Counted from the stretch's first letter, positions 36,310 to 45,839 are shown. The stretch: 64,000 bases of DNA from an uncultured Eubacterium sp. (GCA_900551945.1 URYE01000002.1:22484-86483), one strand, 5' to 3'. The notes: generated from the sequence alone by a model not told the origin. Program-made: numbers and translations.

Positions 36310-36594
36310 ATGAACTATTTATATGTATACACTGAAAAATATATAGGTGGTCGTCCTTTAATTAAAAAACAAGTTTCTTCCTACACAGTAATAGATGAAA
36401 CTAATAAAGAAGAATATTCTTTTTGGAAAGGTGCTTTAGGCGTAGCCATACTAGGTGGAGCTGGTGCTATTGCTGGTGTAGGTGGCAAGAAGACAAACGA
36501 ATATCTTAGTGCTATTGAATGGAAAGATGGTGAAAAAAGTTTAATCTCCCTTGATGATAAATTTTATAAAGTGTTTATTAAGAGTATGTTTTAA
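36310..36594 (+). CDS. Small glycine-rich protein of unknown function
   Basis: 94 residues from the first ATG. A central glycine-rich hydrophobic patch (GALGVAILGGAGAIAGVGG) could be a membrane hairpin; the flanks are polar. The frame is open a further 90 bases upstream (reading NKNYVLKGIYKNAKISER just before the ATG) and a good AAAGGAGAG site lies at 36236-36244, but no in-frame start codon follows it. The true N-terminus may thus be frameshifted or use an unusual start. A remnant of a paralogue lies upstream. Family not recognised. Confidence 0.5.
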   Translation: MNYLYVYTEKYIGGRPLIKKQVSSYTVIDETNKEEYSFWKGALGVAILGGAGAIAGVGGKKTNEYLSAIEWKDGEKSLISLDDKFYKVFIKSMF

Positions 36595-36622
36595 GATTTT
36601 AAAAATAAAGAAATAAATACAT

Positions 36623-36693
36623 AAAAAAGGGATTGTTATGATAATAATTAATTCTATACTTTATATATTTTTATTATTGTGATAGTCCCTTTT
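36623..36693 (+). terminator. Long-stem terminator
   Basis: Ends AAAAAAGGGATTGTTATGATAA and the complementary TTATTGTGATAGTCCCTTTT form a long imperfect hairpin. Its outer ends resemble the hairpin family at 44.4-47.0 kb. Confidence 0.6.
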
Positions 36694-36863
36694 AATATTT
36701 AATAGTAACCTAATATAAATTCTTATCATTTCAACTTGAACTTTATTTGACTTATTATAATCTTCCCTAATCTAATAATAACAAACTCTCTAATAATTTT
36801 TAGTTGCATTATAAAAAATAATGTAGTACTATAAAGCCATAAAATAAGTAGAGGTTTTTGCCA

Positions 36864-37043
36864 ATGATGAAAGTATTTTATTGCCCTAGTTGCGAAAGAA
36901 TTGCATACACAAAGTATCTACATGTAAGATGTAAAACTTGTGACAAGGATTGCATTAGATTTAAAATTAGTTATTCAGAATACACTATGCTTAATGCTGA
37001 TGAAAGAAGAGCTTATCTGAATAAATTAAATTTAAAACATTAA
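36864..37043 (+). CDS. Small zinc-ribbon-like protein
   Basis: 59 residues from the ATG after AGAGG. Two Cys pairs, FYCPSCERI and VRCKTCDKDC, suggest a treble-clef or zinc-ribbon fold; the remainder (SEYTMLNADERRAYLNKL) is helical. Its stop codon lies inside the palindromic target of the downstream insertion sequence. Function unknown. Confidence 0.6.
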   Translation: MMKVFYCPSCERIAYTKYLHVRCKTCDKDCIRFKISYSEYTMLNADERRAYLNKLNLKH

Positions 37044-37054
37044 TATACTTAATG
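37038..37054. repeat. Left target-site duplication of the insertion sequence
   Basis: CATTAATATACTTAATG is repeated exactly on the other side of the element. It is itself a palindrome (CATTAA/TTAATG). Up to 23 bases match, depending on where the element is taken to end. Confidence 0.8.
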
Positions 37055-37071
37055 TTTCAGACTGTAGACAA

Positions 37072-37096
37072 AATCCGAGGCGAAAGCCTCGGATTT
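37072..37096 (+). terminator. Inward terminator at the left end of the insertion sequence
   Basis: ATCCGAGGC-GAAA-GCCTCGGAT followed by TTTT: a GC-rich stem with a GAAA tetraloop that blocks read-through into the transposase. Confidence 0.85.
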
Positions 37097-37203
37097 TTCT
37101 CGTTTCATAATTAATTAAAATGTGAAAAAATGCAGATAAATACTGACTTTGTAGCACTTTTTTGGTATAATTATTATATCAAAAATTAGGTGGTGAGTGC
37201 TTT

Positions 37204-38708
37204 ATGATGACAGTTAATGCAGATAAAAAAAGAGAACAGATTCAGATGTTTTGTATGGATGATTTAGTACCGAAAGATCATCTTTTAAGAGTGATTGATA
37301 AAGCAATCGATTGGAACTTTATTTATGACCTTGTTCAGGATAAGTATTCTCCTAATTTTGAGCGCCCTAGTATGGATCCAGTAATGCTTATAAAGATTCC
37401 TTTTATTCAGTATCTTTATGGAATTAAAAGTATGAGACAGACTATAAAAGAAATAGAAGTTAATGTTGCTTACCGTTGGTTTTTGGGATTGGAAATGAAT
37501 GATTCTGTTCCCCACTTTTCTACATTTGGTAAAAACTACACTCGTAGATTTAAGGATACAGACTTGTTTGAACAAATCTTTTCTCATATCTTATCAGAAT
37601 GTTATAAGTATAAATTCGTTGATCCAACAGAAGTGTTTGTTGATGCAACTCACGTGAAAGCATGTGCTAACAGTAAAAAATGAGAGCAAAGATTGCTCAT
37701 GAAGAAACTTTGTTTTATGAAGAACTCTTAAAAAAAGAAATAAATTCTGACAGAGAGGCTCATGGAAAGAAACCTTTGAAGGATTCAGATAAAGATAATG
37801 ATAAGCCATCTTCTGGTGGAGGGATGAAAGACTTTACAACAGATGTTCCAAAAGATGAGAAAACTATTAAGTGCAGCACAACAGATCCAGAAAGCGGATG
37901 GTTCCGAAAGGGCGAGCATAAGCATGTATTCGCATATTCAATTGAAACTGCATGTGATAAGTTTGGTTGGATTCTTGGTTACTCAGTTAATCCTGAAAAT
38001 ATGCATGACAGCAGAACCTTTATAAGTTTGTATAATAAGATAAAAGATATAGGAATAAAAACACTTGTAGCGGATGCAGGATATAAAACGCCTGCAATTG
38101 CAAAGCTATTGATAGATGATGGTATCCAGCCACTTTTTCCATATAAGAGACCAATGACAAAACAAGGATTCTTTAAGAAATATGAGTATGTTTATGATGA
38201 ATACTTTGATTGTTATATATGTCCTAACAATGCAGTTCTTAAATATTCAACAACTAATCGTGATGGGTATAGAGAATATAAGAGCTGTTCGGAAACATGC
38301 ATTGACTGTCCATATATAAGTCAATGTACCGAAAGCAAAAATCATGTAAAATTAGTAACAAGACATATCTGGGAAGATTATATAGAGAAATGTGAAGATA
38401 TAAGATTATCAATAGGAATGAAGGAACTTTATTCTCGCAGAAAAGAAACAATAGAGAGACTTTTTGGAACAGCTAAAGAGAATCATGGATTTAGATATAC
38501 GCAGATGATAGGAAAAGCCCGCATGGAAATGAAAGCAGGGCTTACTTTTGCATGCATGAATCTTAAAAAATTAGCAAGGATGTTAGAAAAATACAGAGAG
38601 GTAAGTAGAGATTATCCACATAATATATCTAAAAAACAACATAAAATATTAAAAGATATAAAATCATTTAAAATTCAGAGAAAAATGGCACTAGGATTTG
38701 TATCCTAG
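37204..38708 (+). pseudogene. IS1182-type transposase, interrupted by a frameshift
   Basis: Two frames, 37204-37683 (159 residues) and 37680-38708 (342), join to a ~500-residue DDE transposase. The N-terminal part (FERPSMDPVMLIKIPFIQYL, YRWFLGL) is the DUF772-type domain. The first catalytic aspartate is in VFVDATHVKA before the break; the second (LVADAGYKT) and the glutamate (KETIERLFGTAKENHGFRY) come after it. The break lies in an A6 run (AGTAAAAAATGA); one extra A restores the frame. Programmed frameshifting is possible, but single-frame transposases are usual in this family, so a disabling deletion is more likely. Confidence 0.8.
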
Positions 38709-38712
38709 TGCC
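38687..38712 (+). terminator. Stem-loop at the 3' end of the transposase gene
   Basis: Perfect arms GGCACTAGGAT and ATCCTAGTGCC with a four-base loop; the stop codon lies inside the stem. It probably terminates the transposase message, though the following T-run is short. Confidence 0.6.
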
Positions 38713-38732
38713 ACTTTGTCTACAGTCTGAAA

Positions 38733-38749
38733 CATTAATATACTTAATG
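38733..38749. repeat. Right target-site duplication
   Basis: Second copy of CATTAATATACTTAATG. Followed by TTTTGCTTTTTG, so the uninterrupted sequence was a terminator hairpin with its T-run. Confidence 0.8.
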
Positions 38750-38903
38750 TTTTGCTTTTTGTTTAACTGTTGGAGTTAGATTTTTTATTTTTAATAGTAT
38801 CACTTCGTTAAACCGAGATTTAGCGAAGTATTATATGAGTTAAAATATTCTTTACTTTTTAAACATTTATCTCTACTCCCTATGTTTTAGACTCCATTTT
38901 ATT

Positions 38904-38958
38904 ATAAATTAGTGATTGTTATTTTGAACCACAACTAAACTAACAATCACTAATTTAT
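38904..38958. repeat. Perfect 18-bp inverted repeat
   Basis: Arms ATAAATTAGTGATTGTTA and TAACAATCACTAATTTAT are separated by 19 bases, with no T-run on either side. It lies in a ~340-base gene-free gap that also holds a hairpin near 38808-38832 (ACTTCGTTAAA/TTTAGCGAAGT). Possibly a small non-autonomous element or a processed terminator. Confidence 0.6.
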
Positions 38959-39087
38959 TTATTATTTCAATAATGAAAATCTAGCTCTATAAACTTATGC
39001 GCACATTCTATATGAACTACAAATACATAATAACTCTCTGATTTACCAACTATATTATGATTAAGATAACTCACAATAAAATAATTG

Positions 39088-40254
39088 TTATTTAATATCT
39101 CTTTTTAACAAAGCTATAAGATTTTCTACCTTGAATATATCATCAAATATAAATTCTTCTGCAAGTACTTCAAGATTATCTTCTGAATATTCGACTTCTC
39201 TTGAAAATATATGAACTGTTTCAATTCTATCTTCAAATGAAAATTCTCTGTTATTTTTAAGCCATTTGACAATATCCATATCTCTAATTACAAAATAATT
39301 AGTTACAGAAAGTTGTAATTTACCAAACACATCATGGTCATAAGAGGCTTTCATAAAATACCTGAACACAAAATACTTAAGCATATTAGAATATTCATAA
39401 TTTCTATCTTTAATATATTCTGTAAATTCTTTTACTAAAACAGAATAATCTGCTGGACTCATATCTTCACTATGAAGCATATCATACATATCGTTAAGAT
39501 AATACTGCCATTGCTCATTTAAGATTTCAAGTTCACTGTATGCGTTTAATATGCTTTCAACTTCATACATAGAACTATTTTCGTCTGTATTTATGTTTTG
39601 TTTATCTAATTGTAAGGCTTCGTAATTGTTTTGTTGTAATAAATTTATGATATTTTGAATTTCTTCCGTATTATTTTCATTAACAAGGTCTTGAATGTGC
39701 TTTCCTATCTCAATCATATATATCATTTTATTGTGAAGGGAAATACTTTCGTTATCAATCATTTTAAATAGTAAATCACGAACTTTAAATAAATAATTGG
39801 CAAGAACATTATCATATTCTGTGTCTATCACTTCTTCCTCGTCTATGTCTTCTATATCCATTGAAAAAGGTTTTCTATCTGTAAATATAATTCTTTCAGC
39901 TTCTTCACAGGCAAGTCCAATTCCTGTTTCTTTTATACTGCCATAATATTCTGTAAATCTTGGAAATTGTGTGCATACAACTCCCATTTTATCTTCACCT
40001 AGATTTTTATAGATTTCACATAAGTTTTCATTGTCAAGAAATGGACATTTTCCATCTTTAAGCTTGAAGCAGTATTCATCAGTTCTACCAATTGAAGCTC
40101 TTAATATATCGCCAAATTCACCTTCAAGATTAAGATAATAATTAGCTGTTTCATCATCTATATCAATTTCCCAACCGCCTATGCAACAATTATCTTTACA
40201 TTTAGAAGCTATACAGACAAAATCTTTATAATAATGTGGTACTCTTAATTTCAT
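39088..40254 (-). CDS. Flagellin lysine-N-methylase-like protein (FliB family)
   Basis: 388 residues. The N-terminal half carries the cysteine cluster of the FliB/YkgJ-like family: CIASKCKDNCCIGGW, DGKCPFLDNENLCEIY and GVVCTQFPR, presumably binding a metal or Fe-S cluster. The C-terminal half is helical and poorly conserved. Family members methylate flagellin lysines in enterobacteria, but no flagellar genes are in this window, so the substrate here is open. It follows the radical SAM gene by 12 bases and has AAAGGA before the ATG; the two form an operon. Confidence 0.82.
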   Translation of the reverse strand: MKLRVPHYYKDFVCIASKCKDNCCIGGWEIDIDDETANYYLNLEGEFGDILRASIGRTDEYCFKLKDGKCPFLDNENLCEIYKNLGEDKMGVVCTQFPRFTEYYGSIKETGIGLACEEAERIIFTDRKPFSMDIEDIDEEEVIDTEYDNVLANYLFKVRDLLFKMIDNESISLHNKMIYMIEIGKHIQDLVNENNTEEIQNIINLLQQNNYEALQLDKQNINTDENSSMYEVESILNAYSELEILNEQWQYYLNDMYDMLHSEDMSPADYSVLVKEFTEYIKDRNYEYSNMLKYFVFRYFMKASYDHDVFGKLQLSVTNYFVIRDMDIVKWLKNNREFSFEDRIETVHIFSREVEYSEDNLEVLAEEFIFDDIFKVENLIALLKRDIK

Positions 40255-40266
40255 AAAATAATCCTT

Positions 40267-42084
40267 TCAATTAAAATTTATTAATGTCACTTGTGCATTA
40301 TTATTAAGTGGCTCACGTTTATCATATTCATACATCACCCATTGTATATTTTTATTACCATCTTTGATATAATTTTCACAACCATCACTAAATGATTTGT
40401 TAAAATCTTTTATATCTATTACTTTTGTTGATATATTTTTAAGATTAAAAGCTACGGAACTTATATCCATAAAAAACATATCTATATGTGTATTTTTTGA
40501 AGTGTTAAGATATGTATACAATTGACGTATAAACACTTTTTTATTACTTATATCAGGTGCAAAATCCGGTCTTGTCTTTAGATTTTCTCTTAAAAATAAA
40601 TCAAATACAAGTACTTGCTCAAATTCAGATAATAAGTCTTGTTTGTCATTTTGTATAAGCCACTGTTCTATACATTTTATCAAAATATTATATCTTGTAA
40701 TTCTTGAATGTTTTATTCCATAAAGGTTATTTTTTTCATAATATTTTGCAATATATTCAAATAAATCAAACTCTGAATTAAAAAACTTTATCCAGTAAGC
40801 AATCATATTTACATATTGTCGACTATTGTAATACAGCTCGACCATTTCTTCTATCTGCTTTAAATATAATACATCATCATAAGTAATCCATTTTGTATAA
40901 AGAACTTCATATGGAGCACAAGACTTGTATACAATACCATATTCTTTTGCCATTCTGTGCATTTTTGAACCTTTAAGCACCTTTAAAAAACCAAGTTGTA
41001 GCTGTTCTGGCTTTAATCTATATACGTAATTAAAGGAACGTTTAAAACTTTCAACATCTTCATATGGAAGTACTGCTATTAAGTCAAGGTGTTGATGTAC
41101 ATTTTGGTATTTATCAATCTTTTTAACGACATCAGATAAAATATCAAGGTTCATAACTCTATCAATTGCTTTTATTGTATCTTGATTAGTTGACTGTACT
41201 CCTATCTCAAGCTGAATAAGCCCTGGTCGCATTGTATTTATAATATCTATCTCATCTTGTTTTAATAAATCTGCCGCAATTTCAAAATGAAAATTTGTTA
41301 TACCATTGTCATTATCTCTTAAAAACGAGAGAAGCTGTAATGTTCTATTGTGGTCGCAGTTAAATGTCCTATCAACAAATTTGACTTGTGCAACCTTGTT
41401 ATCTAGGAAATATTTTAGTTCTGTAAATACTAAATCAAGACTTCTAAAACGTACTGACTTTTCCACAGAAGATAAACAATAACTACAGCCAAACGGACAC
41501 CCTCTACTACTTTCATAATATATTATCTTATTTTCAAACAAAGACATATCATTATACACAAATGGAAGCTCATCCATATTAAGTAATGGTCTTACATTTG
41601 TTTCAATAAAATTTCCTGAACTATTAAATACAATTCCTAGTACATTATTAAGCTGATTATCAATATATATATTATCAGAACTACATAAATTCTCATAAAT
41701 CATGCAAAGCTGCGTAAATGTAGCTTCTCCTTCTCCTACCATTACACCTTTAATATATGAATGATTATTAAGTACACTTTTGGCATTATAACTTACTTCT
41801 GGTCCACCAAGCCATATATCTGTATTTGGAAGAATTTTCTTTAACTCTTTTGCACATTCATACACATATTCAATATTCCAAAGATAACACGAAAATGCTA
41901 TAACATCAGGTCTTATTTTATAAATTGCACTTATATAATCATCAACATACTGATTAATTGTAAATTCAGCTATTGATACTGTATCTTTAAATTCGCTTTT
42001 CTTATCGTGATATGCTTTAAGACTATATACAGCAAGATTAGAATGTATGTATTTTGTATTAATAGCTGTTAATAATATTTTCAA
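40267..42084 (-). CDS. B12-binding-domain radical SAM protein (DUF4080)
   Basis: 605 residues. Residues ~1-140 are a cobalamin-binding-like Rossmann domain (LLTAINTKYIHSNLAVYSLKAY). The radical SAM core begins at ESSRGCPFGCSYCLSS (~195), with the CxxxCxxC cluster ligands. The C-terminal ~170 residues match DUF4080, present in Clostridia. TTG start after AGAGGTAA. Reaction unknown; class B radical SAM enzymes often methylate unreactive carbon or phosphorus. Co-transcribed with the FliB-like protein. Confidence 0.85.
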   Translation of the reverse strand: MKILLTAINTKYIHSNLAVYSLKAYHDKKSEFKDTVSIAEFTINQYVDDYISAIYKIRPDVIAFSCYLWNIEYVYECAKELKKILPNTDIWLGGPEVSYNAKSVLNNHSYIKGVMVGEGEATFTQLCMIYENLCSSDNIYIDNQLNNVLGIVFNSSGNFIETNVRPLLNMDELPFVYNDMSLFENKIIYYESSRGCPFGCSYCLSSVEKSVRFRSLDLVFTELKYFLDNKVAQVKFVDRTFNCDHNRTLQLLSFLRDNDNGITNFHFEIAADLLKQDEIDIINTMRPGLIQLEIGVQSTNQDTIKAIDRVMNLDILSDVVKKIDKYQNVHQHLDLIAVLPYEDVESFKRSFNYVYRLKPEQLQLGFLKVLKGSKMHRMAKEYGIVYKSCAPYEVLYTKWITYDDVLYLKQIEEMVELYYNSRQYVNMIAYWIKFFNSEFDLFEYIAKYYEKNNLYGIKHSRITRYNILIKCIEQWLIQNDKQDLLSEFEQVLVFDLFLRENLKTRPDFAPDISNKKVFIRQLYTYLNTSKNTHIDMFFMDISSVAFNLKNISTKVIDIKDFNKSFSDGCENYIKDGNKNIQWVMYEYDKREPLNNNAQVTLINFN

Positions 42085-42212
42085 GTAATTACCTCTTTTC
42101 TAACTTATTACAAAAATAAGTCCACCACATTTCTACTTATTACTTGTAACAGTAGAAATATGGGAACTTCTTTGACATTGTTAAATATTTTTTAATAATT
42201 TACAAATGTATT

Positions 42213-42686
42213 TTAACTTACAACAACATCTGCAAGCTGATACCTTATAATTCCATCAATATCTTTTAAATTAAGTTCAACTTGATATCCTATTTTGCCT
42301 GCACTAAACATAATTGTGTCGTAATCATTAGCTTGTGTCTGAAAGGTTGTTGTAAATTGCTTTTTCATTCCGATAGGAGAACAACCACCATGAACATAGC
42401 CTGTAAGTGGCAAAAGTTCTTTTGATTTTAACATTTCAATTGACTTTTCTTTAACTGCCTTAGCTGCTTTTTTTAAGTCAAGCTCACATTCTACGGGAAT
42501 TACAAATACATAGTAATTCTTTGACTTGCCAACTGTAACAAGTGTTTTAAAAACTCTTTCGGGGTCTTGACCTAGTACTTTAGCAACTTCTGTTCCACTT
42601 ATTGCATCTGTTGATGAATAATTGTGTGGAATATATTTTACTTTCTTTTTATCAAGTATTCTCATAACATTTGTTTTTTCTTCCAT
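42213..42686 (-). CDS. ybaK: Cys-tRNA(Pro)/Cys-tRNA(Cys) deacylase YbaK
   Basis: 157 residues of the YbaK/EbsC editing family. Diagnostic segments include SGTEVAKVLGQDPERVFKTLV, the lysine in that strand, and TGYVHGGCSPIGMKKQF. It removes mischarged cysteine from tRNA-Pro. Twelve bases after the ABC-F gene, so probably the second gene of that transcript; both concern the ribosome or translation quality. Confidence 0.92.
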   Translation of the reverse strand: MEEKTNVMRILDKKKVKYIPHNYSSTDAISGTEVAKVLGQDPERVFKTLVTVGKSKNYYVFVIPVECELDLKKAAKAVKEKSIEMLKSKELLPLTGYVHGGCSPIGMKKQFTTTFQTQANDYDTIMFSAGKIGYQVELNLKDIDGIIRYQLADVVVS

Positions 42687-42698
42687 TACTGACTACCT

Positions 42699-44255
42699 CT
42701 ATACTAATCTTGTTGTCCACTTTGTACAATCCCATACATCTGTTGCAAGTCCATCATAAAATTCTGGCTCGTGGCATACCATTAATATACTTCCCTTATA
42801 CTCTTTTAAAGCTCTTTTTAATTCATCTTTTGCGTCTACGTCAAGGTGGTTAGTCGGCTCATCTAATAAAATGATATTTGTTTCATTGTTAATTAATTTA
42901 CAAAGTCGCACTTTGGCTTGTTCACCACCACTTAATACTCTTACCTTGCTTTCAATGTGTTTTGTTGTAAGACCACATTTTGCAAGGGCTGAACGTACTT
43001 CATACTGAGTATAACCTGGAAATTCCTCCCAGATTTCTTCAAGACAAGAGTTGTTATTATCTTTTGACATTTCTTGTTCAAAATATCCTATCTCAAGGTA
43101 ATCTCCAAGTTCAACTGAACCACTTAATGGCTTGATAAGTCCTAAAATACTCTTTAAAAGTGTAGTTTTTCCAATACCATTTGCACCAATAAGCGCAATC
43201 TTTTGTCCTCTTTCCATAGAAAGATTAAGTGGACTTGATAAAGGTTCATCGTAACCAATTACTAGATTATCTGTTTGGAAAATATATCGTGATGGAGTTC
43301 TTGCAACTTTGAAATTAAATTCTGGCTTTGGCTTTTCCTGTGCCAGCTCTATAACGTCCATGTTATCAAGCTTTTTTTGTCTTGACATTGCCATATTTCT
43401 TGTTGCAACTCTTGCTTTATTACGAGCAACGAAGTCTTTAAGGTCTGCAATCTCTTTTTGTTGTCTATTATATGCAGCTTCCATCTGAGCTTTTTTAACA
43501 GCATATACTTCTTGAAACTTGTCATAGTCACCAACATATCGGTTTAACTGTTGATTATCCATATGGTAAATAATATTAATAACACTATTTAAAAATGGAA
43601 TATCATGTGATATTAAAATAAATGCGTTTTCATAATCGTTAAGATATCGTTTTAACCACTCAATATGCTCTACATCAAGATAATTAGTAGGCTCGTCAAG
43701 AAGTAATATATCTGGCTTTTCAAGAAGTAGTTTACCTAATAAAACTTTAGTTCTTTGACCACCACTTAAATCACATACGTCTTTATCAAGTCCAAGTTCA
43801 AGAAGTCCTAGCGCTCTTGCAACTTCTTCAACCTTTGCATCAATCATATAAAAATCGTGCATTGTAAGCATATCCTGAATAGTTCCAAGTTCTTCCATAT
43901 AACTTTCCATCTGCGCTTCATCAGCATCACCCATAAGCGCACATATCTCGTTCATACGTTCTTCTTGCTGATATAGAAAGTCAAAGGCTGATGCCATAAC
44001 TGAACCAATAGTCATTCCCTTTTCAAGGACTGCATGCTGGTCAAGATATCCAACTCTTACATTCTTTGACCATTCAACTTTACCTTCATCTGGCATAAGT
44101 TTTCCTGTTATTATGTTCATAAATGTTGACTTTCCCTCACCATTTGCACCAACAAGACCTATGTGTTCTCCCTTTAACAATCTAAACGACACATCTTCAA
44201 ATATCGCTCTATCACCAAAACCATGTGATAAATGTTCTACATTTAATATACTCAT
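42699..44255 (-). CDS. ABC-F family ATPase
   Basis: 518 residues with two ABC domains and no membrane segment. Walker A: GANGEGKSTF and GANGIGKTTL; signatures LSGGQRTKVLLG and LSGGEQAKVRLC; Walker B LLLDEPTNYLD and ILLDEPTNHLD. The linker between the domains is charged and helical (~245-320), as in translation factors that enter the ribosomal E site. Closest by eye to the YbiT/YkpA branch. Whether it gives antibiotic resistance cannot be told. Ribosome-binding site AAGGAG. Confidence 0.92.
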   Translation of the reverse strand: MSILNVEHLSHGFGDRAIFEDVSFRLLKGEHIGLVGANGEGKSTFMNIITGKLMPDEGKVEWSKNVRVGYLDQHAVLEKGMTIGSVMASAFDFLYQQEERMNEICALMGDADEAQMESYMEELGTIQDMLTMHDFYMIDAKVEEVARALGLLELGLDKDVCDLSGGQRTKVLLGKLLLEKPDILLLDEPTNYLDVEHIEWLKRYLNDYENAFILISHDIPFLNSVINIIYHMDNQQLNRYVGDYDKFQEVYAVKKAQMEAAYNRQQKEIADLKDFVARNKARVATRNMAMSRQKKLDNMDVIELAQEKPKPEFNFKVARTPSRYIFQTDNLVIGYDEPLSSPLNLSMERGQKIALIGANGIGKTTLLKSILGLIKPLSGSVELGDYLEIGYFEQEMSKDNNNSCLEEIWEEFPGYTQYEVRSALAKCGLTTKHIESKVRVLSGGEQAKVRLCKLINNETNIILLDEPTNHLDVDAKDELKRALKEYKGSILMVCHEPEFYDGLATDVWDCTKWTTRLV

Positions 44256-44367
44256 ATTTACTCCTTATCAACTTTGTATTTTACTAAATATTATTTTAAT
44301 TAATTAAATATTTCGTTTAAAGCTTAATCTTATTAAATCATAAACTCTAAGTTTTTATTATATCAGC

Positions 44368-44472
44368 AAAAAGGGGTTGTTGCACTAAGAAAATTTTATA
44401 CAAAATATAGATAGTTAATTCGTAAATTATTCTATATTTATATAAATTTTCGTTAATGCGACAGCCCCTTTT
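44368..44472 (-). terminator. Hairpin element A (terminator of the NSS transporter gene)
   Basis: ~105-base imperfect palindrome with ends AAAAGGGGTTGTTGCAC and GCGACAGCCCCTTTT and the internal motif ATACAAAATATA. It shares ends and interior with elements B (46001) and C (46863). Lies just after the transporter stop codon. Confidence 0.75.
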
Positions 44473-44483
44473 ATAAATATAAA

Positions 44484-45839
44484 TTATAATGAAATAATAT
44501 TAAACTGTGCAAGTGAATATACTACAAGAATAACTATAAGAAATACTGGAGCTATATACTTTATAACAACTTCGTAAATAGCTTTTCTTCCAAATACTTC
44601 CTCATTCTTACATACTTCATCAGTAACCACCTTTGTTCCAACATTCCAACCAATAAGAATACTTGTACATAATGCAACTATTGGCATAATTACACTGTTA
44701 CTTATATAGTCAAAGAATGTAAGGAAGTCCATTCCAAGCACTGTAATATTTGACCAAATACCATTACCAAGTGAAGATGGTACACCAAGTATGATACAAA
44801 TAACAAATATTATCATACATGACTTAAGTCTTGATATCTTATACTTATCCATAAGCATTGAAGTTATAGCCTCCATAACTGATACTGAACTTGTAATTGC
44901 TGCAAAGAATACAAGCACAAAGAAAAGAAATCCAAGTATAAAACCACCCTTCATCTGTGTAAATATCTTTGGAAGTGTTATAAACATAAGACCAGCACCA
45001 CCACTTGACATACCTGCTTCTCCACTGAATACATAAACAGCAGGGATTACCATTAAACCTGCAAGAAGCGCTATAATTGTATCAAATATTTCAATCTGAT
45101 TAACAGACTTTACAAGACTTACATCATCTCTTGTATATGAGCCATATGTAATCATAATACCCATAGCAAGACTCATTGAATAAAACATCTGTCCCATTGC
45201 AGCACATACTGTCTTTAATGAAAACTTTGAAAAATCTGGTAAAAGATAATACTTAACACCTTCTATTGCTCCCGGTATTGTACATACATATATTGAAATT
45301 GCGATAGCAAGTACAATAAGAAGTGGCATAAGCACCTTACTGAACTTTTCAATACCTTTTTCAACACCAAGAACTACGATTACAGAAGTAAGAACGAGGA
45401 ATATAATAAAGAATACAAGTGGTGCGTATTCTTGTCCTATAAAACCTCCAAAATAACTACTATCTGCCGCAGCACTAGCCTGTCCTGTAAGATATACAGT
45501 AATATACTTAGTTACCCAACCACCAATTACACAATAGTAAGGTAAGATAATAACAGGTACACTAAATGCTAACCAACCAAGAAACTTATAATTCTTATTA
45601 ATCTTAGCATAAGCTTTTATTGGACTTAACTTAGTCTTTCTTCCTATTGCTATTTCTGTTGTCATTAATGTAAAACCAAATGTAAGCGCAAGAATAATAT
45701 ACACAAGAATAAATATTCCACCGCCATACTGAGCTGCTAAGTAAGGAAATCTCCAAAGATTACCAAGACCAACAGCACTGGAAGCCGCCGCTAATACGAA
45801 GCCTAAACCACCAGTAAAACTACTTCTTTTTTTCTCCAT
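44484..45839 (-). CDS. Sodium-dependent transporter, NSS (SNF) family
   Basis: 451 residues, about 11-12 membrane segments. N-terminal signature SSAVGLGNLWRFPYLAAQYGGG is the NSS sodium/substrate site. Probably imports an amino acid such as tryptophan, tyrosine or leucine; substrate not predictable. Single gene with its own terminator element; the putative promoter region is the 150 AT-rich bases upstream. Confidence 0.92.
   Translation of the reverse strand: MEKKRSSFTGGLGFVLAAASSAVGLGNLWRFPYLAAQYGGGIFILVYIILALTFGFTLMTTEIAIGRKTKLSPIKAYAKINKNYKFLGWLAFSVPVIILPYYCVIGGWVTKYITVYLTGQASAAADSSYFGGFIGQEYAPLVFFIIFLVLTSVIVVLGVEKGIEKFSKVLMPLLIVLAIAISIYVCTIPGAIEGVKYYLLPDFSKFSLKTVCAAMGQMFYSMSLAMGIMITYGSYTRDDVSLVKSVNQIEIFDTIIALLAGLMVIPAVYVFSGEAGMSSGGAGLMFITLPKIFTQMKGGFILGFLFFVLVFFAAITSSVSVMEAITSMLMDKYKISRLKSCMIIFVICIILGVPSSLGNGIWSNITVLGMDFLTFFDYISNSVIMPIVALCTSILIGWNVGTKVVTDEVCKNEEVFGRKAIYEVVIKYIAPVFLIVILVVYSLAQFNIISL

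Larger units (their letters stand above)
37055..38732 (+). mobile_element. IS1182-family-like insertion sequence
   Basis: About 1.68 kb, bounded by perfect 18-bp inverted repeats TTTCAGACTGTAGACAAA and flanked by a 17-bp duplication. It carries one transposase gene split by a frameshift. A tight stem-loop near the left end and another at the 3' end of the gene insulate it from neighbouring transcription. It is inserted in the terminator palindrome just after a small zinc-ribbon gene; targeting of palindromes is known for this family. Family assigned from the transposase. Confidence 0.85.

Noticed and set aside
37680-38708. Second transposase frame as an independent gene
   Set aside because: It lacks the first catalytic aspartate and N-terminal domain; it is the continuation of the frameshifted gene.
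38808-38832. Terminator near the insertion sequence
   Set aside because: The ACTTCGTTAAA/TTTAGCGAAGT hairpin has no T-run on either strand, so it is mentioned only as a hairpin.
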